From NCBI RefSeq assembly GCF_016462545.1, contig NZ_JAEMTA010000016.1, forward strand, positions 32,422 to 96,421: a DNA stretch of 64,000 nucleotides, written 5' to 3'. Positions within the stretch are counted from its first letter, which is position 1. Each line of letters begins with the position of its first letter. The notes below the pieces were generated by a model. It had not been told where the DNA came from, searched no databases, and saw nothing but the letters and a program-made list of their open reading frames with translations. The stretch is from Mycolicibacterium sp. GTDB taxonomy: Bacteria; Actinomycetota; Actinomycetes; Mycobacteriales; Mycobacteriaceae. The position numbers were made by a program, and so were the translations under genes. Positions 36,191 to 44,385 of the stretch are shown here, piece after piece.

Positions 36191-37576
36191 GTGAGCTCTG
36201 CCGACACGCCGACGTCGACCCGTAACTCGAACGACGCCAACGGTTTCGACAAGGGCAGGCGCGGACTGCTGATGGCATCGGCCGCTGCGGTCGGGGCGGG
36301 AGTCGCCGCTGCGGCGACGTCGTGCAGTCGCACCGATCCGAGTTCGGTCGAGGTCGAGGTCAGCGCCAGGAGCGTGCTGGCAAAGCTGTCGGCGGATGGA
36401 GACCCGAAGGCCAACACCGACGCGCTGAACGCGGCCATCGTCGAGTCGACGAAGGTGGGCGCGGACGTCGTCCTGCCCGGCGGCGAATACGGGTTTCTCG
36501 GGATGACGCTGCCCACCACGGGTCGGGTGAACGTCCGCGGATCCGGCCGTGGCGTCACGACGTTGCGCAACGAAGGCACCGAGCCGTCCATCACGGCACA
36601 CGGCGTGCCCGGTGGCAACGAGTACCTATCCGATTGGGCCATCTCAGGTCTCACCATCACGGCGACGACGAAGCAACCGGCGCTGGTGGGTGTGAGCGTC
36701 AAATTGGCGTCGCGCTTCTCGGTGTCGGACATCTCGCTGTTCGGCCACGGCATCGGCATCCGGCACGAATCCGGCTGGGACGGCGGCTACGACGGCGTCA
36801 GCGTCGGACAGAGCGGAACCGCGTGGCTGTTCCCGCGAAGCGACTTCGCTCCCACCTCGCCGTTGGGTTTGCGCAACTGCAGTGCGTGGGACTGCGACAC
36901 CGCGGTGATCGTCGAGAACGGCGTCGAGACGCTGGAGTGGGTGGGGGGCGACTTCTCGGGCTGCGGCCGCGGAATGCTGTTGTACGGCAACGAAACTCGG
37001 TCGATTTCGCTGCACGGCATCAACTTCGAGCGCATCCGCGGCGAAGACCTCCTGGTCGGAGATGGCGAGACTGGACCTGCGTCGGTGACCCTGAACGGGT
37101 GCCGGTTCCTCAGGGTCGCGAAGGGCCCGGTGTCGGTGCGATTCGTCCGCGGTGACGCCGTCACCGTCAACAGTTCCCGGTGGACCAACTACCAGACCGC
37201 GATCGATCAGGGCCCCGACTCCGGCCAGTTGGTGGTCAACACGAGCACCGGGTTCGAGGTCGACCGGTTCATCGCCGCGAATGGCGGTGTGCAGACCCAG
37301 GCCGTGCTCAATGCGAGCGCGGGCGCTCGCTCGCTGAGGTTGGCGCTGGACGGTCCGTCGATCTTTCCGGCTGTCATCGGAGCCGAAGGCGTCGGCACCA
37401 AGGTGATCTCCGGTCCTGGCCGCGTGACGGCCAGCGACCGCGACTTCGCAGTACCCCCGACCGTCGGGTGCACCTGCGTGCTCCGCAACGAGACGGACGG
37501 CACCGTCCGGCATGCGATCCGAGGCGTGACCGGCTGGTTCGTGTCGGCTCCGTACCAGGCACCGCCGCGCCCGTAG
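36191..37576 (+). CDS. Tat-exported parallel beta-helix protein, possible lipoprotein
   Basis: A 461-residue protein with a twin-arginine signal (KGRRGLLMASAAAVGAGVAAAATSC, about residues 22-46). The final Cys in AATSC may be lipidated, though the lipobox is imperfect. The rest is a right-handed beta-helix of the pectate-lyase-3/polysaccharide-lyase type: DGDPKANTDALNAAI near the front and repeated LNGCRFLRV / LRNCSAWDCDTAV rungs. It could cut, modify or guide the polysaccharide outside the cell. The GTG at 36191 was chosen because GAAGGAAC precedes it. A hairpin overlaps the stop. Fold confident, activity unknown. Confidence 0.82.
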   Translation: MSSADTPTSTRNSNDANGFDKGRRGLLMASAAAVGAGVAAAATSCSRTDPSSVEVEVSARSVLAKLSADGDPKANTDALNAAIVESTKVGADVVLPGGEYGFLGMTLPTTGRVNVRGSGRGVTTLRNEGTEPSITAHGVPGGNEYLSDWAISGLTITATTKQPALVGVSVKLASRFSVSDISLFGHGIGIRHESGWDGGYDGVSVGQSGTAWLFPRSDFAPTSPLGLRNCSAWDCDTAVIVENGVETLEWVGGDFSGCGRGMLLYGNETRSISLHGINFERIRGEDLLVGDGETGPASVTLNGCRFLRVAKGPVSVRFVRGDAVTVNSSRWTNYQTAIDQGPDSGQLVVNTSTGFEVDRFIAANGGVQTQAVLNASAGARSLRLALDGPSIFPAVIGAEGVGTKVISGPGRVTASDRDFAVPPTVGCTCVLRNETDGTVRHAIRGVTGWFVSAPYQAPPRP

Positions 37577-37588
37577 GACCCGGCGCGG
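37565..37588 (+). terminator. Hairpin over the stop codon of the beta-helix gene
   Basis: CCGCGCC (37565-37571) and GGCGCGG (37582-37588) pair perfectly around a ten-base loop that contains the TAG stop. There is no T-run after it, which is common for mycobacterial terminators. Confidence 0.45.
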
Positions 37589-37980
37589 CACCTCGCCCAC
37601 CAGGGGAATCGTCCCGTCCGCCACCACATCACCTCGTCGGGTTCTCGCCCTGCGCCGTACTTACTGAGCCGTCAACTTTTCGATCATGATGCTCGGCACC
37701 TGTGCGGCACCCTACCAAGAGTTTGCTGAAACTGTCGCATCCCGTTGATTCCGCAAAACATACCAGTGGTACGAATCACCCCGTATGATCATGCTCACGG
37801 ATGTACAGGCAACTGGTATTCGTGTATAAATACCCTGCAGATAGTGCGCTAACAGGTTTGTCCTGCGAACTTGGCACACATCGATGTGTTCCGAAGCCGC
37901 TGGCAAAACCCTGAGAATGAACCGAAAATCGGCTCAGCCGAAGCTCTGCTCACTCAACTAAGCAAATTTGCGAGGCAGAA
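37577..37980. promoter_or_regulatory. 404-base AT-richer leader region of the polysaccharide operon
   Basis: The only long stretch without a gene. By eye its second half is near 50% G+C, far below the flanks. It holds a perfect palindrome TACCA-G-TGGTA (37761-37771), an inverted repeat GGTATT-N8-AATACC (37816-37835) that encloses TATAAAT, and a 14-base palindrome ACACATCGATGTGT (37876-37889). It precedes the wecG-like gene and probably carries the main promoter and regulator sites of the plus-strand operon, with a leader of over 100 bases. No convincing protein is encoded on either strand. Confidence 0.6.
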
Positions 37981-38784
37981 ATGACAAACGTCTACGAGGC
38001 CCAGGTGACTGACTTCAAAGAGCTCGACCTCCGCAACCCGCGCGAATCCGTCCTCATCGGCGGGCTCCCCTTCGAGGTCACCGACATCGACACCGCCGTC
38101 CGCGACGTCGTCGCCATCGCATCCGAGTCCACCGACGAGAGCCTGGTCGTGCGGCTGTCCAACGCGTACTGCGTTGCGCTGGCCAGCCAGGATCAGGAGT
38201 ACCGGCAACTGTTCGACGGCCCGGGACTCACCCTTCCCGACGGCGCACCCGTCGCCTGGGCCATGCGCAACCGCGCCAGGAACCCTCAGCGCGCAGGACG
38301 CGTGCGCGGCCCGTCCTTCTTCGTAGAGGTCCTCGATCACGGCCGCAGCACCGGGCTGCGACACTTCATGCTCGGCGCCACCGACGAGACGCTGGCCAAA
38401 CTCGTCACCGAGACCACCACGCGCTACCCGGGCGTCAACATCGTCGACGCCTACGCACCTCCGTTCGGTCCCGTCGAGGAGGCGGTGAACGACGAATGCA
38501 TCGCACGGATCGCCAGGGCCAAGCCGGACATCGTCTGGATCGGAATGGGCACCCCCAAGCAAGATTTCGCCGCCGCAGCGCTCGCAGAACGCCTGCCCGG
38601 GGTGTTCGTCGGAGTCGGAGCTGCCTTCGACTTCGTCGCGGGCTCGGTGCGGGAGGCCCCGAAGTGGGTCCAGAACTCCGGGTTCGAATGGGCCTTCCGC
38701 CTGCTCTCCGAGCCACGACGGCTCTGGCGGCGCTACCTGTTCGGCAACGCCCGCTTCGTCCTGGCGGTCCTACGTGGCCGATGA
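37981..38784 (+). CDS. WecG/TagA/CpsF family glycosyltransferase
   Basis: A 267-residue GT26 enzyme. The family block is complete: LSNAYCVALASQD, LTLPDGAPVAWAM (about 82-94), RGPSFFVEVLDHG, IVWIGMGTPKQDFA (about 182-195), VGVGAAFDFVAGSVREAPKW and GFEWAFRLLSEPRRLWRRY. Members add ManNAc, ManNAcA or similar sugars to GlcNAc-diphospho-polyprenol at the inner membrane face. Mycobacteria make such a lipid with WecA for the arabinogalactan linker, so this enzyme may start the polysaccharide from the same lipid. It heads the plus-strand operon; its stop is overlapped by the next gene. Confidence 0.92.
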   Translation: MTNVYEAQVTDFKELDLRNPRESVLIGGLPFEVTDIDTAVRDVVAIASESTDESLVVRLSNAYCVALASQDQEYRQLFDGPGLTLPDGAPVAWAMRNRARNPQRAGRVRGPSFFVEVLDHGRSTGLRHFMLGATDETLAKLVTETTTRYPGVNIVDAYAPPFGPVEEAVNDECIARIARAKPDIVWIGMGTPKQDFAAAALAERLPGVFVGVGAAFDFVAGSVREAPKWVQNSGFEWAFRLLSEPRRLWRRYLFGNARFVLAVLRGR

Positions 38785-39757
38785 GGTAGCCAGCGGGCAG
38801 GAGCGAAGCGACCGGGGGATTGTCACCGGCGGGCAGGAGCGAAGCGGCGGGCCCGACGTCAGCGTCGTGCTGCCCGCCTACAACGCCGCAGCGACGCTGC
38901 CCGCCGCCGCGGGGAGCGTGCTCGCGGACGACTCCGTCAGCCTCGAGCTCATCATCGTCGACGACGGCAGCACCGACGGGACCCCCGCGGTCGTCGCGGA
39001 ACTCGCCCACGACCCCCGCGTCCGGGTGATCTCGCGCGCCAACAAGGGCCTGGCCGCCTCGCTGAACGAGGGCATCGCCGCGTCATCGGCTCCCTTCATC
39101 GCCAGGATGGATGCCGACGACGTCTCCGCGCCCGGTCGATTCCGCGCGCAGGTGGATCACCTGCTGGCACGACCCGAGGTCGTCCTCGTCGGTGGTCAGA
39201 TCCGCCGGGTCATCGACGGCGCGGCCGAATCGGCCTCACACTTCCCCCTCGACCACGAGGCGATCGTCGCTGCGTTGCTCCGCGGCCAACACGCCATGTG
39301 CCACCCGTCGATCATGATGCGTCGATCGGCTCTCGACGCCGTCGGCGGCTACTGGAACCACGGCGTCGCCGAGGACTGGGATCTGTTCCTACGGCTGTCC
39401 GACGTCGGCGCGCTGGCCAACGTCGACCGCCACGTGCTGGACTACACGTTCCACTCGGGCGGCATCAACGCGACCAGCATGCGGCAGCTCCGCACCAACA
39501 TCGGGCTCGCGGTGCGCAACCACCATCGCCGGGCCCGGGGCTTGCCCGAGCTCGACCCCGCCGGCTACGCCGACCACCTGGACGTGCCGGATAGGTTGAA
39601 GATCCGCGCCGAGAGTCTCAGCCTCGGGCTCTACCGTCGCTCGATGCTCGCGGGCCAGTCGAATCGCACCGCCAAGACGGTGCTGCTCGCCGGCGCCGCC
39701 CTCAGCTGGCCGCCATTCGCCCTGCGGCGGATCCGAGAGACCGTGCGCCCGACGTGA
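38774..39757 (+). CDS. GT2 family glycosyltransferase with repeat-derived N-terminus
   Basis: A 327-residue GT-A glycosyltransferase. The nucleotide-sugar motifs are DDGSTDG (about 63-69) and DADD (about 115-118); HPSIMMRR and EDWDLFLRL follow as acceptor and catalytic-base regions. A hydrophobic C-terminal piece may touch the membrane. Residues 6-25 (ASGQERSDRGIVTGGQERSG) come from two copies of the short dispersed repeat, so the enzyme proper begins at PDVSVVLPAYNAA. A GTG at 38774, overlapping the wecG-like stop by 11 bases, is the only early start in frame. It overlaps the flippase start by four bases. Confidence 0.88.
   Translation: MADEVASGQERSDRGIVTGGQERSGGPDVSVVLPAYNAAATLPAAAGSVLADDSVSLELIIVDDGSTDGTPAVVAELAHDPRVRVISRANKGLAASLNEGIAASSAPFIARMDADDVSAPGRFRAQVDHLLARPEVVLVGGQIRRVIDGAAESASHFPLDHEAIVAALLRGQHAMCHPSIMMRRSALDAVGGYWNHGVAEDWDLFLRLSDVGALANVDRHVLDYTFHSGGINATSMRQLRTNIGLAVRNHHRRARGLPELDPAGYADHLDVPDRLKIRAESLSLGLYRRSMLAGQSNRTAKTVLLAGAALSWPPFALRRIRETVRPT
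38795..38852 (+). repeat. Tandem pair of the short G+C-rich dispersed repeat in the GT2 gene
   Basis: Copy one, GGGCAGGAGCGAAGCGACCG plus GGG, spans 38795-38817. Copy two, GGGCAGGAGCGAAGCGGCGG plus GC, spans 38831-38852. They begin 36 bases apart, the same period as the pair at 23.2 kb. 36 is a multiple of three, so the glycosyltransferase frame is kept. Confidence 0.7.
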
Positions 39758-41010
39758 ACGCGCAGTTCGCCTCGATCCTGTCCGCACGCATCCTCGCGAA
39801 CGTGCTGCAGGCAGTCAACGTCATCGTGCTGGCCAGGGCGGTCACGCCGTCGGAGATCGGCATGACGTCGGCGATCATCGGGTTCTGCATGGTCCTGTTC
39901 ACCGTCACCGACTTCGGCCTGTCGACGTTGATCTCGAAATCCTTTGCGCGCGAGGACCACGTCATGGTGTCCTCCGCACTGCGGTACACCACCATCACCA
40001 CGTGGGTGTTCGGTGCGCTCGCCTTCGCCATCGGTGTCGGGCTCTCTGCGGAGGAGTTCATCCCGCTGAGCCTGACGGCGTTGATCCTGTCGGTGGCGAT
40101 CGACCGCTGCGTCGAGTACAGACTCAGCGTGCCGATCGCGGCCGACTCCAAGATCATTCCCTCGTCGTCGATCCTGCTGCGTCGCGGCGTGCAGTTCCTG
40201 GTCTTCGTCGCGCTGGTTCTCGGTGACGTGTCGGCACTGTGGGCGTACGCGCTCGCTCAGCTGATCGGTGCGCTGGCCGGCTACCTGCAGAGCACGTACT
40301 TCCTACGCAGTCGCGTCGTCCAGGTGAGCACGAGACTGCCGTGGAAGACGGTCTTCCGAAACTCCTTCGCGTTCTTCATCAACAACGTCACGGCCCAGAT
40401 CTCCACGCTCGACACGTTTCTGGTGTCTGCGTTCGCGGGAGCACACAGTGCAGGCCTGTACGCCGCCGCGTCACGCGTCACCAGCCCGCTGATCCTGATC
40501 CCGGGCACCCTGGCCTCCACGGTGCTGCCACCCGCGGCACGGGCTACCCCACGGCAGGCCCGCACGGTGGGCCTACGCCTGGCCGCGCTGCTGCCCGCCG
40601 TCCTGATCGTCGTTGCACCGGTCGGATTCTTCGTCGCCGAGCCGTTGTGCGCGCTGATCTACGGCGAGGAGTACCGCGCAGCCGGCCGGGCCCTCTCGAT
40701 CCTGGTGCTCGGCATCCCGTTCGCCGTCCTCGCCGCCGCCCTCAGCGCCGTATTGCAAGCCCAGGGCGAGGAACGATACGTCGCGAAGGTCGGAGTGGCC
40801 TTCGCGCTCACCTTCGTCTCGGCCATCGCGATCGGTGGCCACGTCCACGGCGCCGTCGGAGCCGCCGTCGGCGGTTGCCTGGCGACGACGGCCAACTGTA
40901 TTCCACTGATAGTCCGGGTGTTTCGTCTACGCGAAGCATCGCCCACAGAGCCCGTGAACCCACTCGGACCTGCGGACCTCGCATCGACACCCGCGTCCGC
41001 GGACGGATAG
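39754..41010 (+). CDS. Wzx-type polysaccharide flippase
   Basis: A 418-residue membrane protein with 12 to 14 helices of the MOP/polysaccharide-transport family, which turns lipid-linked repeat units to the outer face. It starts NAQFASILSARILANVLQAVNVIVLARAVTPSEIG, the usual first two helices of Wzx proteins, followed by ISTLDTFLVSAFAGAHSAGLYAAASRV (about 212-238) in the middle. The GTG at 39754 overlaps the GT2 stop (GTGA). Its partner is the Wzy-like protein encoded at 34.7-36.1 kb in the other direction. Confidence 0.9.
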   Translation: MNAQFASILSARILANVLQAVNVIVLARAVTPSEIGMTSAIIGFCMVLFTVTDFGLSTLISKSFAREDHVMVSSALRYTTITTWVFGALAFAIGVGLSAEEFIPLSLTALILSVAIDRCVEYRLSVPIAADSKIIPSSSILLRRGVQFLVFVALVLGDVSALWAYALAQLIGALAGYLQSTYFLRSRVVQVSTRLPWKTVFRNSFAFFINNVTAQISTLDTFLVSAFAGAHSAGLYAAASRVTSPLILIPGTLASTVLPPAARATPRQARTVGLRLAALLPAVLIVVAPVGFFVAEPLCALIYGEEYRAAGRALSILVLGIPFAVLAAALSAVLQAQGEERYVAKVGVAFALTFVSAIAIGGHVHGAVGAAVGGCLATTANCIPLIVRVFRLREASPTEPVNPLGPADLASTPASADG

Positions 41011-41020
41011 GAGCACCCAC

Positions 41021-42400
41021 ATGTCATTTCACGGAAGCGCCACCCAGGCGGTGACCGCACCCGCCGGGGACGAGGTGGCCAACGAGGCCGGCCTCGTCGA
41101 GTTCGCCCGGCTGATCGCCCGGCGGTGGCCGATCATCGTCATCGCGATGCTGGTGGGCATCATCGGCGCGGGGGCGGTGTCGATCGTCAGCCCGCCGTCG
41201 TACCACAGCTCGACCCGCGTCCTCGTCGGCACCTGCGCCGAGGGCTCGATCGAACAGGCCTACCAGTGCGGCATGTTCACCAAGGACCGTGCTCTCTCAT
41301 ACGCCGCCCTGGTGACGAGCGACGTTCTCGCGCAACGGGTCGTGGACGACCTGAAGCTCAACGCCGCGGCCAACGACGTCGCCAGCAAGATCACCGCGAT
41401 CGCCGAGCCGGAGACCGCACTCATCGAGATCACCGTCACCGACAGCGATCCCGACGAGGCCCGCCGGATGGCCGACTCCGCGGGCAGGCAGTTCGTCCAG
41501 ATGGTCGGCGAGGTGGAGCTGCGCAACTCGGGGCAGCAGAGCAACCCGTTCACGAACCTGACGATCGTCGAGGCGGCGAAGGTTGCGGCGAAGACCGGGT
41601 CGAGCACCCTGATGAACCTCGTATTCGGTGCTCTTGCAGGACTACTCGTCGGTCTGGTAGCCGCGATCGTCCGTGACCGATTGGACTCCAAGGTCGGTTC
41701 GGCCGCGACGGTGGAGAACACCGGAGTACCGGTCCTCGCCGAACCTCCGCACGACGCGTCCGTCGCCTGGACCGACGGAGATGAGCGGGTGGAGGAGTTC
41801 CGGCGCCTGCGGATGTCGGTCGCCGAAAGTGGCAGGGTGATCACCGTGGTCGGTGCCCGCACGCCCGAGGCGGCGTTCGCGACGGCTGTCGACCTCGGCC
41901 GCGCCGCCAGCGAGGCCGGCGCCCGGGTGCTGCTCGCGAACGCGGACATGCGCACCGGCAAGGGATTCGCCTCGGTTCCCAGCAGCCACCAGGGACTCGC
42001 CGACCTCCTGCGCGAGCCGGAGATGACGGTCACCGTCGCCGAACGGCTGCCGACGTGGAACTCGCCGTCCATCCACATTCTCGGTGCGGGAACGGTGCCG
42101 CCGGGCACCAGTGCGACGGCCCTGCTGTCCACGGGGAATCTGCCCAAGGTGCTCGAGTCGCTGCGCCAGGAATTCGACATCGTCATCGTCTATGCGGCCC
42201 CGGTGCTCGACGCGGCCGATGCCGCCATCGTCGGCGCCGCGACCGATGGGGCGATCCTCGTCATCGATGCGGGCCAGACCAAGCTGGACGACGTCGATGA
42301 GTCGATCGCCACGCTCAAGGCAGCGGGAGCCGCCACCCTGGGCGCGGTGCTGACCACGAGCAGACGCACGGCCAGGCCATGGCGACGCGCCACGCGGTAG
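41021..42400 (+). CDS. Wzz/BY-kinase-like chain-length protein with degenerate ATPase site
   Basis: A 459-residue protein with the Wzz topology: two membrane helices (about 36-56 and 196-216) around an outer domain, then a cytoplasmic P-loop-like domain of the bacterial tyrosine kinase type (about 225-459). The Walker A position reads VVGARTPEAAF, without the Gly-Lys-Ser/Thr; the A' motif reads VLLANADMRTGKGF. No Tyr cluster ends the protein. It should therefore regulate chain length or assemble with the flippase but is probably not an active kinase. It begins at an ATG with GATAGGAG upstream, eight bases after the flippase stop. Confidence 0.85.
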   Translation: MSFHGSATQAVTAPAGDEVANEAGLVEFARLIARRWPIIVIAMLVGIIGAGAVSIVSPPSYHSSTRVLVGTCAEGSIEQAYQCGMFTKDRALSYAALVTSDVLAQRVVDDLKLNAAANDVASKITAIAEPETALIEITVTDSDPDEARRMADSAGRQFVQMVGEVELRNSGQQSNPFTNLTIVEAAKVAAKTGSSTLMNLVFGALAGLLVGLVAAIVRDRLDSKVGSAATVENTGVPVLAEPPHDASVAWTDGDERVEEFRRLRMSVAESGRVITVVGARTPEAAFATAVDLGRAASEAGARVLLANADMRTGKGFASVPSSHQGLADLLREPEMTVTVAERLPTWNSPSIHILGAGTVPPGTSATALLSTGNLPKVLESLRQEFDIVIVYAAPVLDAADAAIVGAATDGAILVIDAGQTKLDDVDESIATLKAAGAATLGAVLTTSRRTARPWRRATR

Positions 42401-42432
42401 AGGCGACGGCGGCAACGAAACGGGGGAAGTAC

Positions 42433-43356
42433 ATGTCGGCGAAGGGGACTCCGACTGTGTCACTGTGCATTCCGGCCTATCAGGCGGAGAGGCATCTGCG
42501 CGAGACGCTGAATGCTGCCTTCGCCCAGACCTGTCAGGACATGGAAATCCTGGTCTTGGACAACAACACCACCGACGGCACCCGGCGGATCCTCGACGAG
42601 GCGCTGCGGGACAACAGGGATGCCCGCCTGCGGGTGGTGCGCAACGACCACACCCTGTCGATGCCGGACAACTGGAATCGCGTGGTCGAACTGTGCCGGG
42701 CCCCGTTGATCAAGCTCCTGTGCGCCGACGACCTGATCGAGAAGACCTGCGTGCAGGATCAGGCCGACATCCTGATCAACAACCCGGATGTGGCACTGGT
42801 GGCCTGCAAGGTCGATCTTCTCGACGACGCCGGTCATCCGTTGCGCCGTTCGACGGGGCTGCGGCGACTGACCGGCCGGCACGACGGCAGGACGGTGGTC
42901 AGGCACGTCGTTCGCAGCGGCGGCAACCCGATCGGACCGTCGGCGGCAGTGACGTTCCGCCGCAAGGACTTCACCGCGGTGGGCGGGTTCAACGGCGATC
43001 TGCTGTACCCGATGGAGCTGGAACTGTGGACCCGGCTACTCCAACGGGGCGACTTCGTCGGCCTCCCGAATCCCATGGCGGCCTTTCGGATTTCGGCCGA
43101 GGGCGCGACGGCCTTCACCTCCGTGCGGGCACAGTTCGGCCAGCAGGCCGAGCTCAGTCGGCGCATCGCCCACGACGCCGCCTGGCGGATGGGAAGCGTG
43201 GACCGGTTCGTCGGCTGGTTGGGCGCCGTCACGATGCAGGCCCGTCGAAGCCTGCTGTTCAGTCACTCCGCGTGGCGATACGGTCGTCGGTCACCCACCG
43301 TCCGACGAGCTCTGGAAAGCGGCTCGACACCTCCGACAAGAGATCCGGCAGCGTAA
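42433..43356 (+). CDS. GT2 family glycosyltransferase
   Basis: A 307-residue GT-A transferase. It begins SAKGTPTVSLCIPAYQAERHL; the nucleotide motifs are LDNNTTDGTRRIL (about 41-53) and LLCADDLIEK (about 95-104), then MELELWTRLLQRGDF as the acceptor/base region. The ATG at 42433 with a GGGGGAA site was chosen over an earlier ATG at 42379 that would overlap the Wzz-like gene. Its last 98 bases are also the 3' end of the methyltransferase-like gene on the other strand. Donor and acceptor sugars are unknown. Confidence 0.88.
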   Translation: MSAKGTPTVSLCIPAYQAERHLRETLNAAFAQTCQDMEILVLDNNTTDGTRRILDEALRDNRDARLRVVRNDHTLSMPDNWNRVVELCRAPLIKLLCADDLIEKTCVQDQADILINNPDVALVACKVDLLDDAGHPLRRSTGLRRLTGRHDGRTVVRHVVRSGGNPIGPSAAVTFRRKDFTAVGGFNGDLLYPMELELWTRLLQRGDFVGLPNPMAAFRISAEGATAFTSVRAQFGQQAELSRRIAHDAAWRMGSVDRFVGWLGAVTMQARRSLLFSHSAWRYGRRSPTVRRALESGSTPPTRDPAA

Positions 43357-44371
43357 GCAACACCACGTCGGGGTCGGCCGCGACGAGTTCGTCGGGCGAG
43401 ATGATGGGCACGTCGGTGCCCGGCATCCGGCGGCCCTGCTTGGCCACTGACGCATCCGCGACGCCTGCGATCAACGATCGGTTCAGCCCGGCCGTGGCGA
43501 AGGCGGCCACCGCACGCGAGGCTGCGCCATAGCCGTACACCGTGCGCCCCGAACGTCTCTGGTCGCGCAGCCATGACACCAGCCCCTGCACGTAGGCGTC
43601 GGCGGCAGCCTGAAGTCCGCCGACCGTGACCGGATCCGTCACCGCCGCATCGGCAGCACACGCTTGCAGCAGGATATCGTCGGGTGCCGTCGCGCGCTCG
43701 TCGTCTCGATGGACGGCGGCCAGCAGGACCGTCCCGCCGTACAGGTCGAACTGCCACGCGCTGACGGCGCGCATGCCCGCGTCCTCGAGCAGCCAGTTGA
43801 GCGCCGGGAGCGAGTAGTAGGCGAAGTGGCCGTGCCGCAGCGCATTCCACTGCCCTTGGCGCACGATCGCGGACAACGAGTGGTACTGCAGCAGCAGCAC
43901 GCCACCCGGTGCTGTCGCCTCGGCGCGTCGCCGGAACGCGGCCCGCTGATCCGGTTCGTGCATGATGCCGAAGCAGTCGAGTACGACGTCCGCCGAGTCG
44001 GCACCGGAGGACGGGACGGGCGCGAAGCCCCGTTCGGCCAGCAACGGCAGCCAGGTCCCGCCGTGCGGACTTCCGAACTCGCGCACCGTCTCTCCGCGCA
44101 ACCAACCGGCCAGTTCGACTCGATCCACGGCGTCACCGGCCTGATCGCGCAGTGCCTGCGGTTCGACACCTCGCGGTTCGGAGGTGACGGTGTCGTCGTC
44201 GGCCAACTGCGCCAGGCCGCAGTCTGCGCAGAGATCCATCGCCAGGGGATGCGTGGGGTCACCCCCGGCGTCGGACGTAGCGACGGGTGGGAAGTAGTCC
44301 GCCGCCGGCACGGCGCCCACGTCCAGCACGCGTCGCAAATTCGTCCGTCCACACGCCCGACACGAGTTCAT
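43259..44371 (-). CDS. Degenerate NDP-sugar C-methyltransferase paralogue
   Basis: A 370-residue protein with the domain order of TylC3-type sugar C-methyltransferases: N-terminal Zn-binding Cys pairs (C4/C7, C48/C51), a central SAM-type domain, and a C-terminal domain (GRTVYGYGAASRAVAAFATAGL near 280). The central motif that should read like VEVASNDGYLL is here REFGSPHGGTWLPL (97-110), and the catalytic YHEH is RHGH (179-182), so Tyr and Glu are lost. It is also some 45 residues shorter than the intact paralogue at 47.4 kb. It may bind a nucleotide sugar without methylating it, or have changed chemistry. It is divergent from the epimerase gene with 14 bases between. Confidence 0.82.
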   Translation of the reverse strand: MNSCRACGRTNLRRVLDVGAVPAADYFPPVATSDAGGDPTHPLAMDLCADCGLAQLADDDTVTSEPRGVEPQALRDQAGDAVDRVELAGWLRGETVREFGSPHGGTWLPLLAERGFAPVPSSGADSADVVLDCFGIMHEPDQRAAFRRRAEATAPGGVLLLQYHSLSAIVRQGQWNALRHGHFAYYSLPALNWLLEDAGMRAVSAWQFDLYGGTVLLAAVHRDDERATAPDDILLQACAADAAVTDPVTVGGLQAAADAYVQGLVSWLRDQRRSGRTVYGYGAASRAVAAFATAGLNRSLIAGVADASVAKQGRRMPGTDVPIISPDELVAADPDVVLLTLPDLLSEVSSRFPELVGRWVTDDRIATRSD

Positions 44372-44385
44372 GGCAGCATGACCGC

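Noticed and set aside
37712..37906. 64-residue minus-strand frame in the gap before the wecG-like gene
   Set aside because: No ribosome binding site, no recognisable pattern; the region holds palindromes and promoter-like sequence.
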